From positions 1 through 64,000 of the forward strand of contig DAOTXK010000268.1 in assembly GCA_034435395.1 (NCBI GenBank): 64,000 nt of DNA. The letters are read 5' to 3'. This document shows positions 1-7,916 of this stretch, in pieces. A model generated the notes under the pieces. It was not told where the DNA came from and did no database searches. It was given only the letters and a program-made list of their open reading frames with translations. This stretch comes from DAOTXK01 sp034435395. GTDB lineage: Bacteria; Chloroflexota; Anaerolineae; Aggregatilineales; Ch27. Within the stretch, counting starts at the first letter, position 1. Every line of letters begins with the position of its first letter. The position numbers were made by a program, and so were the translations under genes.

Positions 1-169
1 CAACCCCGCCACGAACCAGGCCAAACGGCGTCGGCAGCCGTTCAAACATATCGATCTCAACGGCCAGTTCTGGCTGTCTTTGCAGGTACTCGGCGGCGTA
101 AAAACCGGATGGCCCCGAACCAATGATGGCCACGCGTAAGGGGTGTGCTGCTGTGCCGATGGGTGTCAC
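1..169 (-). CDS. fprA: Ferredoxin/adrenodoxin-type NADP+ reductase, N-terminal fragment
   Basis: Only the first ~56 codons lie in the window; the gene runs off the left edge. The translation contains a Rossmann FAD-binding motif, [17 protein letters not shown], then [17 protein letters not shown]. The second stretch is characteristic of the FprA/adrenodoxin reductase branch of flavoprotein disulfide-reductase-like enzymes, which move electrons between NADP(H) and ferredoxin. The GTG start is chosen because AGGAG lies 10 nt upstream and no other in-frame start sits between it and the glycine-rich motif. An ATG 8 nt upstream of the GTG is out of frame. What lies downstream in its operon cannot be seen. 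Confidence 0.8.
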   Translation of the reverse strand, partial: MTPIGTAAHPLRVAIIGSGPSGFYAAEYLQRQPELAVEIDMFERLPTPFGLVRGGV

Positions 170-510
170 GGTCCATGCGCTCCTGTGGAGACGGCTCTGT
201 CTGTCCAGATGCAAAAGCTGAGCGATCGGTATCTATATTGTACATCGTAATTGTCTTGTTAAAGATACCGCATCTCCGGTCCCCTGGCCACAGCGCCGGC
301 TCTTTTGGTCCCAGAGCCTTCATCATGCTGATCTGGCGGCGGCGTTCCACCTCCATGGTCAGGCTTCGATTCATGGACCCCGTTGTGCGCAGGTAAACTG
401 CCACCGTGTCGGCACATCTAAAGAATTGACGCGCGACCCCTTTAAGGGTATTTTTTTTTACGGCGTAAAATCCACCTCGACTGCCGCTTACCGAGCAGAA
501 AGATAGGCGC
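170..510. other. Intergenic region between divergent genes
   Basis: This stretch separates the leftward reductase from the rightward L,D-transpeptidase. The only convincing signal is a sigma-70-like promoter for the rightward gene: TTGACG at 426-431, a 17-nt spacer and TATTTT at 449-454. A run of eight or more T follows the self-complementary CCCTTTAAGGG at about 438-448. I see no RNA gene or credible small protein here. Confidence 0.5.
426..454 (+). promoter_or_regulatory. Putative sigma-70 promoter for the L,D-transpeptidase
   Basis: TTGACG (426-431), 17-nt spacer and TATTTT (449-454), about 55 nt upstream of the ATG at 511. The -10 matches the consensus at four of six positions. Confidence 0.4.
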
Positions 511-1572
511 ATGGCAAACCGACCACACTGGCTGGTCACATTCACCATCACACTCATCTTGCTGGCAGCGATTGGGTCTGCCGCTTATGCGGATGACTCT
601 ACTGAATGCCGGGTGGACGCCAGCGGCAACTGCGTCGGCGGGACACTCACAGCCATTACGCTGCGGGCCCTCAGCGCCGAGATCGCCGCTCACCCCAGCC
701 CCAGCGTGACACCCATCGCAGTTGACGAAACGCTCCTCAACAACCGGAACTACCAGCGCGTGTTACAATCGGTCACCATCTACGATGCACCTGACGGCAA
801 CCCGATCGGCGTGCTTGATCCCGGCTTCAACTTCGTCACCACTATCAACCGGGCGGGCAACTGGATAGAGGTCAATCCAGGGCAGTGGGTGCAGGAAGAA
901 TACCTGGGCGGCGCTCGCATCTCCCGCTTCGCTGGCGTCCAGATTAACGAGCCGCCGATCTATCCATTTGCCTGGTTCCTGCTGGACACCCGCCCCAGCA
1001 GGCGTCCCGGCGCGGAACCTGACCCGAACCAGCCTCGCATCCCGCGCTACACCCTCACCAACATCTACGCCAGAGCGCTTGTCGACGGCTGGAACTGGTA
1101 TCTTGTCGGGCCGGATCAATGGGTACATCAGACGCGCATGGGCAGGATCACCCCGATTGAGCGGCCCGAGGGCGTGACAGGGCGGTGGATCGCGGTTGAT
1201 CTGTACGAGCAAACCCTGGTCGCCTACGACGAGAACAACAACATGGCTTTTGCCACGCTCGTTTCCTCAGGGCTGGCGGACTGGCCCACTCATGAAGGAT
1301 TGTTCCAGATATGGGCTCGCCATGAGGAAACGCCAATGAGCGGCGCAGAGGGTGCCCCGGACTTCTACTACCTGGAAGAAGTCCCATGGACGATGTATTT
1401 CGACGACGACATCGCCCTCCACGGTACCTACTGGCATGACGGCTTCGGCTACCGGCACAGCCATGGCTGCGTGAATCTGACCATCACCGATGCCCACTGG
1501 CTGTACCAGTGGACGGCAGATGGTTACGAAAATGCTTACGTCTATGTCTACAGCAGCGGCCAGTATCGTTGA
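511..1572 (+). CDS. L,D-transpeptidase (YkuD domain), secreted
   Basis: The protein has 353 aa with an N-terminal hydrophobic signal (residues ~8-27, ending SAAYA), so it should be exported. The C-terminal third is a YkuD catalytic domain. The signature His-Gly (ALHGTYWHDGFG) is followed by the catalytic SHGCVNL, whose Cys forms the acyl-enzyme. Family members make 3-3 cross-links in peptidoglycan or attach proteins to it. The middle (~80-230) looks like two SH3-like modules (IYDAPDGNPIGVLDPG..., then NIYARALVDGWNWYLVG), common in envelope L,D-transpeptidases of Chloroflexota and Firmicutes. A promoter sits just upstream, and hisZ starts 159 nt downstream with its own promoter, so this gene is probably monocistronic. 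Confidence 0.88.
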   Translation: MANRPHWLVTFTITLILLAAIGSAAYADDSTECRVDASGNCVGGTLTAITLRALSAEIAAHPSPSVTPIAVDETLLNNRNYQRVLQSVTIYDAPDGNPIGVLDPGFNFVTTINRAGNWIEVNPGQWVQEEYLGGARISRFAGVQINEPPIYPFAWFLLDTRPSRRPGAEPDPNQPRIPRYTLTNIYARALVDGWNWYLVGPDQWVHQTRMGRITPIERPEGVTGRWIAVDLYEQTLVAYDENNNMAFATLVSSGLADWPTHEGLFQIWARHEETPMSGAEGAPDFYYLEEVPWTMYFDDDIALHGTYWHDGFGYRHSHGCVNLTITDAHWLYQWTADGYENAYVYVYSSGQYR

Positions 1573-1669
1573 TCGTTTCTCTCCCTGGATGCTGCACACT
1601 TCCGGACAAAGACATCCGGCTTTGCAGCCTGGCCGTGACCCAAACACCTCAGGCGACATGAGAAACCCG

Positions 1670-1698
1670 TTGCCGGGTGTGCCCTCCTCCGCTATGAT
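1670..1698 (+). promoter_or_regulatory. Promoter of hisZ-hisG
   Basis: TTGCCG (1670-1675), 17-nt spacer and TATGAT (1693-1698). The predicted start near 1705 leaves a ~27-nt leader with AGGA 8 nt before the hisZ ATG. The leader is too short for an attenuator. Confidence 0.5.
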
Positions 1699-1731
1699 CG
1701 GGCGCATTACCTGAGCGACAGGAAAACATCC

Positions 1732-3186
1732 ATGCCCGCCCTGGAACCAGCATTGCCCAGACAACTGGCAGAGCGTCTGGCCGCGCAGCAGGTTACTATT
1801 CGCCGCCTGCAAGGGCAGCTGGACCGCTTTGGGTATGACCGGGTAGATACCCCCCTGGTTGAAGGCGCTGACCTTTTTCTCATCAAAGCTGGCGATGCCG
1901 TCATCAGCCGCCTGGTCAGTTTTGACCTCACCGGGAAGCGGCTGTGTCTCCGTCCAGAGTTTACCGTCCCGGCTGCCTGGCTCTATATTCACCATTTCCA
2001 GGAGCAACCGGGCGCGGTGCGCCTGCAATTCGCCGGTCCGGTTCTGCAATACGACAGTCTGAGTCACACCCAGATTCATCAGCAATCCGCCGTCGGCGCT
2101 GAGCTGCTCAACGAGCACAGCGCCGCCGCCGACGCCGAGATCATCGCCTTGACCGGGAAAGCGTTGCAGGACGCCGGGGTGAGGGACTGGCACCTGATCA
2201 TCGGACACAGCGGATTGATCGAGGGCTTCCTGGATCGTTACGAACTGGATCGCCGGATGCGCCGCTTTGTCCTGGAATGGCTGCCCGCGCTGGGCAGGGG
2301 ACAGTCAGGGCTCGAACAGGCGTGCGCGGCGCTGGAATCGCGAATGACCGGAATGCCGGAGGGCACGCCTTTTATGCCGCTCGATTCCCTGCCCGACACA
2401 GAGGCCGCTGTGCAGGCTATGTTGCAGGCCGCGCCTCAACGTGGGCCGACGGCAGGGCGTACTCGTGAGGAGATCGTCCAGCGGCTCCTCAGCAAACAAC
2501 AACAGGCTCAGCAGTTCCAAAGAGCGAGGGCGGCGCTGAGAGACCTGCAAACACTGCTGGCCCACGCCCCAGACCCCGCCCAACTTCTGAGTTACATCCA
2601 TGACGCGCCCATGAGAGCCGTGGCGCAGGAGATCATCGAAACCTTTGAGTTGCTGAGCGCTTACGAGATACCAGCCGAGCGCATCACGTTCGACTTGACC
2701 TTCACGCGCAACCTGGACTATTACACCGGTATTGTTTTTGAATACCGCACCCCACAGGCGGCAGGTCATCAGCTGCTGGCTGGCGGCGGGCGTTACGATG
2801 AACTGATTCGTTTGCTGGGCGCCGCCCGTGATGTCCCTGCTGTGGGCTTCACCATCGATGTCGATCATGTGATGCAGGCGCAGGCCGTCGCCGATAACGC
2901 CCCATCTTCGCCCCAAACGCATATCCTGATCCGGGCACAGAAAAACGAGCAGGCCACCAGCCTGATCGCTGCTGCTGCCGCCCTGCGAGACGCCGGGTTC
3001 ACCGTCACCACAGACCTGCATCCTCAGGATACATCAGATCCGCTGCGTGACAGTCAGCGCTACAGCCACATCCTGACCGCTGAATCCGCTGAGAGCTTCG
3101 TCGTTCGGGCCACCAACAGCGACAGGCTGCTCCGCGTCTCCCGCCACGACCTCAACGCGCTCCGACGGGCACTGGAGACCACCTGA
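1732..3186 (+). CDS. hisZ: HisZ, ATP phosphoribosyltransferase regulatory subunit (HisRS-like)
   Basis: A 484-aa class II aminoacyl-tRNA-synthetase-like protein. It keeps motif-2-like LRPEFTVPAAWLY, the His-binding signature RNLDYYTGIVFEYR and AGGGRYDEL. The motif-2 segment that in HisRS reads FRYE-PQ-GR-R is here LQYDSLSHTQIHQQ, so the ATP/adenylate arginines are missing. That fits HisZ, the histidine-sensing partner of HisG, rather than a synthetase. It is longer than typical HisZ (about 390 aa) because it has a C-terminal domain from ~395 (HILIRAQKNEQ...) resembling an anticodon-binding fold. AGGA lies 8 nt before the ATG. The stop overlaps the hisG start by one base (TGATG), so the two are translationally coupled. 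Confidence 0.85.
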   Translation: MPALEPALPRQLAERLAAQQVTIRRLQGQLDRFGYDRVDTPLVEGADLFLIKAGDAVISRLVSFDLTGKRLCLRPEFTVPAAWLYIHHFQEQPGAVRLQFAGPVLQYDSLSHTQIHQQSAVGAELLNEHSAAADAEIIALTGKALQDAGVRDWHLIIGHSGLIEGFLDRYELDRRMRRFVLEWLPALGRGQSGLEQACAALESRMTGMPEGTPFMPLDSLPDTEAAVQAMLQAAPQRGPTAGRTREEIVQRLLSKQQQAQQFQRARAALRDLQTLLAHAPDPAQLLSYIHDAPMRAVAQEIIETFELLSAYEIPAERITFDLTFTRNLDYYTGIVFEYRTPQAAGHQLLAGGGRYDELIRLLGAARDVPAVGFTIDVDHVMQAQAVADNAPSSPQTHILIRAQKNEQATSLIAAAAALRDAGFTVTTDLHPQDTSDPLRDSQRYSHILTAESAESFVVRATNSDRLLRVSRHDLNALRRALETT

Positions 3187-4223
3187 TGACCGAGCGTGTG
3201 TTATTCGCCCTGCCCAGCAAGGGGCTGCTTGCGGACCCGACCCTCAACTTCCTGCGTTCATGTGACCTGAAGGTCCACAAAGTTAACCCTCGCCAGTACA
3301 CGGCCGGCATCCCGGCCCTGCCTCAGATCGATGTGCTCTTTCAGCGCGTCGGAGACATCGTGTACAAAATCGCCGACGGGGCCGTCCACCTGGGAATCAC
3401 GGGGCTGGACATCGTGGCGGAACATCCCAGCCACGAGATGATCGTCTTGCACGACAACCTGGGCTACGGGCAGTGCGAGCTGGTGATTGCAGTCCCTGAA
3501 ACCTGGATCGACGTGGAGTACATGAGCGACTTGGTGGACATTTCCCTCGACTTCCGCGAGAACAAGCGGCGCAACCTGCGTGTCGCCACCAAGTTCACCA
3601 ACCTGACCCGCCGCTTTTTGCACGAGAGAGGCGTGCATCACTTCACGCTGGTCGAATCAGAAGGGGCGCTGGAAGTCGCTCCCACCCTGGGTTACGCCGA
3701 CGTGATCAGCGACCTGACGGCCACCGGCACGACCCTGCGCGAAAACCACTTGAAGCCGCTGATCGATGGCGTGGTGCTGCAATCCCAGGCCTGCCTGATC
3801 GCCAACCGGACCGCCCTGCAAACCAGCCCCCAGGTCCGTGAGACCGCACGTATCCTGCTTGAGCTGATTGATGCCGCCATCCAGGGACAGGAATACTACA
3901 GCATCCGGGCCAACGTGCGCGGCGAATCTCCGGCAGCGGTCGCCCGCCTGGTGGCCGGGAACCCGGTCACACGGGGACTACAGGGACCGACGGTCTCGCC
4001 CATCTATGCCGTTAACAGCGACACCCCTGATAATGGAGAGTGGCACACCGTCACCATCGTCGTGCACAGCCGCGATCTGCTGACCGCCATCGCTCACCTG
4101 CGGTCGGTCGGCGGCGTGCAGGCCACGGTGACCCCGGTTCGTTACGTCTTTCTCGGCGAGTCGCCCAGCGATGCGCGGCTGGAATCCATGTTGAATCAGA
4201 CCTCCAGCGCCGATGAGGTTTGA
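3186..4223 (+). CDS. hisG: ATP phosphoribosyltransferase HisG, long form
   Basis: First enzyme of histidine synthesis (ATP + PRPP to phosphoribosyl-ATP). At 345 aa this is the long type. The catalytic half includes LGITGLDIVAE and the PRPP-loop region ADVISDLTATGTTLREN. After ~260 there is a HisG_C-like ACT regulatory domain (GPTVSPIYAVNSD, then TVTIVVHSRDLLTAIAHLRSVGG and TPVRYVF). Long HisG is normally feedback-inhibited through that domain and does not need HisZ. Here it is coupled to a full hisZ, which is unusual. The 3' end overlaps the convergent HAD gene by 28 bp. Confidence 0.9.
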   Translation: MTERVLFALPSKGLLADPTLNFLRSCDLKVHKVNPRQYTAGIPALPQIDVLFQRVGDIVYKIADGAVHLGITGLDIVAEHPSHEMIVLHDNLGYGQCELVIAVPETWIDVEYMSDLVDISLDFRENKRRNLRVATKFTNLTRRFLHERGVHHFTLVESEGALEVAPTLGYADVISDLTATGTTLRENHLKPLIDGVVLQSQACLIANRTALQTSPQVRETARILLELIDAAIQGQEYYSIRANVRGESPAAVARLVAGNPVTRGLQGPTVSPIYAVNSDTPDNGEWHTVTIVVHSRDLLTAIAHLRSVGGVQATVTPVRYVFLGESPSDARLESMLNQTSSADEV

Positions 4224-5290
4224 TCGCCCTGGAGCCATTCTGGCAGCCTGGTGATGTCGTCCAGCACCGCGACGCAGCCCGCCTCGAGGAGCGCCTTGCG
4301 ACGCGCCTGACGGGCCTTCTCCCCCGCCACCCCACTCAACACACCGACGCAGGGCACGCCGGCTTTACGGGCAGCCAGGGCGTCGCTGGCCGAATCGCCC
4401 ACCACCAGGGCGGAAACCGCGTCAGGGGGGTGATGATTTTCCATCAGTTGAGCGGGCGCGACCTCCGGGAACATGGCCCGCCTGATCGAATAGGGATGTG
4501 GCTTGCCAAGCGATGTCCGGCCAAGCGTCCGTTGCCCCTGTTCGACCTCAGTATGGGTGACCACTCGCTCCCGGGAGAAAAGGTCCAGGATGCCCAACGC
4601 CTGTAAGGGGCGCAGGGCTTCCTCCCGTGGCCGTCCGGTGGCCACACCGAGGGTGTGTCCAGACTCCCGCAGCCTGGTCAGCGCGACATGGATGGCCTGG
4701 ACAGGCAAGACCGGTCGCTCTGGCAGCGGCTCCGCTCCCCACACCCCCATCAGCAGGCCCTCATACCACAACTGGAAGCGGTCATGGATGTACTGCCACC
4801 ATTGCCCCTCCGGGCGAAAGAGTTCGGGCGACGCTCCGGTGGCCTCACTCGCCCAACGACCGGCGAAGGTGAGCAGGTCCACGCCGCGCCTCTGGCCTGC
4901 CGCCCGCAGGAGATCATGCACCGCTTCCGGACATAATACTGGACGACGGATCGCCGCCCGCGATGCCCTCAGCAGTTCGTCCACGGTTCCCTGACCGCGA
5001 TCAATCCGATTCTCCAGACTGACCAGTATGGCGCAGGAGGCCAGGAAGGTCAGGTCCCAATTCGAGTTGACGGCCCGATTCTTGACATCAAAGATGAGCG
5101 CTGGCGGGAGAATGGCGGCGCGCGCCGCCGGATCGTGAACGGCGGGGACGTACTGCGGTGCGGCTCCCAGGCGCAGGTGTAACAGTTCCCACAGCGTCAG
5201 CCGCGCACACTCCCAGTAGATGTGCTCGGTCGTGATCACGCCGTCCAGATCAAAGATGATCAACTCGTAGCGAGTCCCTGTCCCGCTCAC
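4196..5290 (-). CDS. HAD-superfamily phosphatase with large cap, last gene of HisD-like/kinase/HAD operon
   Basis: A 364-aa haloacid dehalogenase-fold hydrolase. Motif I is IIFDLDGVITTEH, with the nucleophile Asp near residue 10. Motif II is GVATGRPREEA, the Lys motif is LGKPHPYSI, and motif IV is LVVGDSASDALAARKAG. About 190 residues separate motifs I and II, a much larger cap than in phosphoglycolate phosphatases. The GTG start shares GTGA with the stop of the upstream kinase gene, so translation is coupled. The substrate is not evident. Because it sits in an operon with a HisD-family gene and next to hisZG, a histidinol-phosphate phosphatase role is one possibility. Hydrolysis of a product of the neighbouring kinase is another. 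Confidence 0.75.
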   Translation of the reverse strand: MSGTGTRYELIIFDLDGVITTEHIYWECARLTLWELLHLRLGAAPQYVPAVHDPAARAAILPPALIFDVKNRAVNSNWDLTFLASCAILVSLENRIDRGQGTVDELLRASRAAIRRPVLCPEAVHDLLRAAGQRRGVDLLTFAGRWASEATGASPELFRPEGQWWQYIHDRFQLWYEGLLMGVWGAEPLPERPVLPVQAIHVALTRLRESGHTLGVATGRPREEALRPLQALGILDLFSRERVVTHTEVEQGQRTLGRTSLGKPHPYSIRRAMFPEVAPAQLMENHHPPDAVSALVVGDSASDALAARKAGVPCVGVLSGVAGEKARQARRKALLEAGCVAVLDDITRLPEWLQGDQTSSALEV

Positions 5291-6531
5291 AGTGCCGCCT
5301 CCACGTCGTCCAGCCATCGCTCGAACCGGCTGGCGCCATCCCTGGACGGCGCGCCGACCTCGATCACGTGGGCCAATCCCAGCAGCGCTATCGACGGCGG
5401 AAACCGCGTCCCTTCTGCCAGATTCAGGGTTAACAGGGGGCAGCAGGCCAGCGCCGCTTGCAGGTATGACCGCCAGTCGGGTCGCAGCCAGCCCCGGGCC
5501 CGGAGCGCCCGCAGCAGCGGGATCAGCACACGATCGGTCTTGCTTCTCCAAAACATCTCCCGCACCGGATGCAGACCCGGCGGATAGGAGACCACCAGGC
5601 GCTCGCCCTGGAGGGTGAGGGTCGCCCCACGCCCCTGTTGGAACTCGTCGGGGAAATACATCCACATGGCGTGAACGTTGTGGTACAGGGGCTTCACCAG
5701 GTCGAGCAGCGGATCGTGGCGTCCGGCAAACGCCGGGTCAAAGTAGACCAGAACCGGCGGCGGCCCCGCCCGGTAGCGCATAAACAGGTTGCCGTTGTGG
5801 GCGTCGCCATGCCCCACCACCGAAGGCCCCTCGCGGGCCGGTTCCAGCAGCGTCCTGGCGCGGACGATCACCTCGTCCAGCGACTCCCGAAACATCACCC
5901 CGTTGATGCGCCATTGGGCGCGGCGGACCTTCTCCAGGGGAACCGCTCCCAGGCCGGGCAGTTGGATAACTGTGCCAGCGCCGTAGAACTCATCCAACCG
6001 ACCGCGCGTCAGGCGGTGATGAAACAACTGGTGTATCGGGGCACGGGCGTGGCTTGAAGCATCCTGCCAGCCCAGCGTCGCCTGATAGATGCGCCACAGG
6101 TTCTCATCCGCTACCTGCTGAGCCTCATGCAAAGCCGCCAGGGTTTCGGCCCCCGTCGTGCCGCGCTCGATAGCCCAGGCCACGTCAAACACCGACTGGT
6201 CTTCCACCACCTCATAGAGCAGCATCTGCTGACCCGGCGTGGTCGAGACGTACACTGGCCGGAGGATCGGATAACCAGCCTGTTCCAGTAGAGCGCTGTT
6301 GTAATACTCGGCGATGACGCTGCCCGGCTCGACATGCGACTTAAAAAACAGGCGCGTGCCATCTGCCAGCGTCAGAAAACCGTTGAATGAATTTAGCGAC
6401 ACCGCCAGAGGCCGCAGCGATACCTCCGCCACGTCCAACCCGAAAACATCCCGGATGAACAGGCGGAGCAGATCGTGCGCGGCCTCCCGCTCGGTGAATT
6501 GCAACCGATGGATCGTTTCCAGGATGGTCAT
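5287..6531 (-). CDS. APH/choline-kinase-family phosphotransferase
   Basis: About 414 aa with the aminoglycoside-phosphotransferase fold. The N-lobe carries RLFFKSHVEP (ATP-binding Lys). The catalytic loop is VVGHGDAHNGNLF (HGD...N), and the metal-binding Asp is in VYFDPAFAGRHD. The family phosphorylates small alcohols and amines such as choline, fructosamine, homoserine, methylthioribose and antibiotics. The substrate here is unknown, and resistance is unlikely given the metabolic operon. I place the start at the ATG whose ATGA overlaps the upstream HisD-family stop; two GTG codons 6 and 9 nt further upstream are less likely. It is coupled at both ends, so dehydrogenase, kinase and phosphatase should be made in fixed proportion. 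Confidence 0.78.
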   Translation of the reverse strand: MTILETIHRLQFTEREAAHDLLRLFIRDVFGLDVAEVSLRPLAVSLNSFNGFLTLADGTRLFFKSHVEPGSVIAEYYNSALLEQAGYPILRPVYVSTTPGQQMLLYEVVEDQSVFDVAWAIERGTTGAETLAALHEAQQVADENLWRIYQATLGWQDASSHARAPIHQLFHHRLTRGRLDEFYGAGTVIQLPGLGAVPLEKVRRAQWRINGVMFRESLDEVIVRARTLLEPAREGPSVVGHGDAHNGNLFMRYRAGPPPVLVYFDPAFAGRHDPLLDLVKPLYHNVHAMWMYFPDEFQQGRGATLTLQGERLVVSYPPGLHPVREMFWRSKTDRVLIPLLRALRARGWLRPDWRSYLQAALACCPLLTLNLAEGTRFPPSIALLGLAHVIEVGAPSRDGASRFERWLDDVEAAL

Positions 6532-7835
6532 TGCCACCACGCGTCACGCTGGCGGATGGACAGGGCGTGTGCAGGGAACCCCTCATAATCGGCCAGCGTC
6601 GCCGTCGGATCGCTCAAGGCGGCGTACCCTTCCGCCGACAGGTATCCTACGCCGCTGCTCTTCAGGAAATCGCGCACGCTGACCGCTGAAAACGACCGGG
6701 CGAACGTGCCCGTCGGCAGGATCGCGTTCAGACCCAGGCAGTAATTGCTGATGGGGATGGGCGTGTAGGGACCAAGCAGAATCTCCCCCGCGTTGCGAAT
6801 GCGGTTCAACGTGACAAACGGGTCTTGCGTCATAATCTCCAGATGCTCCGGCGCGTATTCGTTGACGAACTGGATGGACTCGTCCAGGCTGCCGGTGATC
6901 ATGATGCCACCGTAGCCGCCCAGCACCGTCTCCACAAACGCCCGACGCCAGTCCGGCAGCTTGGCGATCAGACCCGGCAGGGTGCGGGCGGCCTCGTCTG
7001 CCACCGGGCGGTTGTGCGTGACCAGCAGCGCCGCCGAATCCGGGCCGTGCTCCGCCTCGACCAGCAGATCCAGTGCGCACAGGCGGGGATCGGCGTGCTC
7101 GTCGGCCAGGATGATCGATTCGCTCGGACCGGCGGGCACGCCAACATCCACCACGCCGTACAGCAGCCGCTTGGCCGCGGACACATAACTGCTGCCAGGT
7201 CCGACGATCTTCGCCACACGCGGGATGGTCTCCGTGCCATAGGCCAGGGCGGCGACGGCCTGCATCCCGCCCACCGCGTACACCTCGGCAACGCCGCTGA
7301 CCTCCGCCGCAAACAACGAGGCGGCGTCCACCGTGCCATCGGGGCCGGGCGGCGTCACCACCACCACCCGCTCCACGCCGGCCACAACGGCAGGAACAGT
7401 CAGCATCAGCATCACCGACGGAAATGATCCTTTCCCCCGGGGCACGTACAGGCCAGCGCTGGCGACCGGCGTCACTTTCTCCCCGGCCATCACGCCGGGC
7501 AGGACCTCCATAAACCACATCGGTTCGGGCATCTGCTCGGCGTGAAAGCGTTTGATGTTATCGTGCGCCACCTGAACCGCCTCGCGCACCTCCGCTGGTA
7601 ACGCCTCGCGGGCAGCGGCAAAGGCATCTTGAGGGACTCTGATCATGTCCGCGGTGAAACCCGCTGCATCATACTGGCGTGTGTAATGCACGATAGCGGC
7701 ATCGCCCTCGCCCCGAACGTGTTCGATCACCGTTTCCGCCGTCGGCAGCAACGAGGCGATGTCCTGCTCAGCGCGGCGCATGATTCGCGTCAGCTCATCT
7801 TTGGGAACCCTGCTGAGTTCTCGAATCTGTATCAT
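6528..7835 (-). CDS. hisD: HisD-family dehydrogenase (histidinol dehydrogenase or paralogue)
   Basis: A 435-aa member of the histidinol dehydrogenase family, which oxidises L-histidinol to histidine with two NAD+. It has GLYVPRGKGSFPS, GPSESIILADEHAD and the catalytic Glu-His in YAPEHLEIM. From memory of the family, zinc ligands lie in QAEHG and in GDY...NHVLPT. Here these read EAEHG and SNYCLGLNAILPT, so the usual Gln and Asp ligands and the second His are replaced. The C-terminal His (EGFPAHALSIR) is kept. This looks more like a HisD paralogue acting on another amino-alcohol or polyol than canonical HisD, but the sequence alone cannot settle it. RBS GGAGTGGGTG precedes the ATG. Confidence 0.72.
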   Translation of the reverse strand: MIQIRELSRVPKDELTRIMRRAEQDIASLLPTAETVIEHVRGEGDAAIVHYTRQYDAAGFTADMIRVPQDAFAAAREALPAEVREAVQVAHDNIKRFHAEQMPEPMWFMEVLPGVMAGEKVTPVASAGLYVPRGKGSFPSVMLMLTVPAVVAGVERVVVVTPPGPDGTVDAASLFAAEVSGVAEVYAVGGMQAVAALAYGTETIPRVAKIVGPGSSYVSAAKRLLYGVVDVGVPAGPSESIILADEHADPRLCALDLLVEAEHGPDSAALLVTHNRPVADEAARTLPGLIAKLPDWRRAFVETVLGGYGGIMITGSLDESIQFVNEYAPEHLEIMTQDPFVTLNRIRNAGEILLGPYTPIPISNYCLGLNAILPTGTFARSFSAVSVRDFLKSSGVGYLSAEGYAALSDPTATLADYEGFPAHALSIRQRDAWWQ

Positions 7836-7853
7836 GGCTCACCCACTCCTCGC

Positions 7854-7894
7854 CAAAAGAAAGAGCGCGGGAGGAGTTCATCCCGTCCGCGCTC
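7854..7894 (-). terminator. Rho-independent terminator after sqdB
   Basis: On the minus strand, an 8-bp stem (GAGCGCGG/CCGCGCTC, plus-strand arms 7863-7870 and 7887-7894) is followed by TTTCTTTT. It lies between sqdB and the HisD-family gene, only ~20 nt before the latter, so it separates or attenuates the two operons. Confidence 0.6.
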
Positions 7895-7916
7895 AACCAG
7901 TCGCCAAACTCCGGCA

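Noticed and set aside
425..460. CCCTTTAAGGG plus T-run as a rho-independent terminator
   Set aside because: The stem is too short to form a stable loop, and it sits within the promoter spacer of the next gene on the same strand.
1732..3186. Histidyl-tRNA synthetase (hisS)
   Set aside because: The motif-2 arginines needed for adenylate formation are absent, and the gene overlaps hisG, which fits HisZ.
5287..6531. APH-family gene as an antibiotic-resistance gene
   Set aside because: It is translationally coupled on both sides to metabolic genes and lacks any mobile-element context; the family covers many metabolic kinases.
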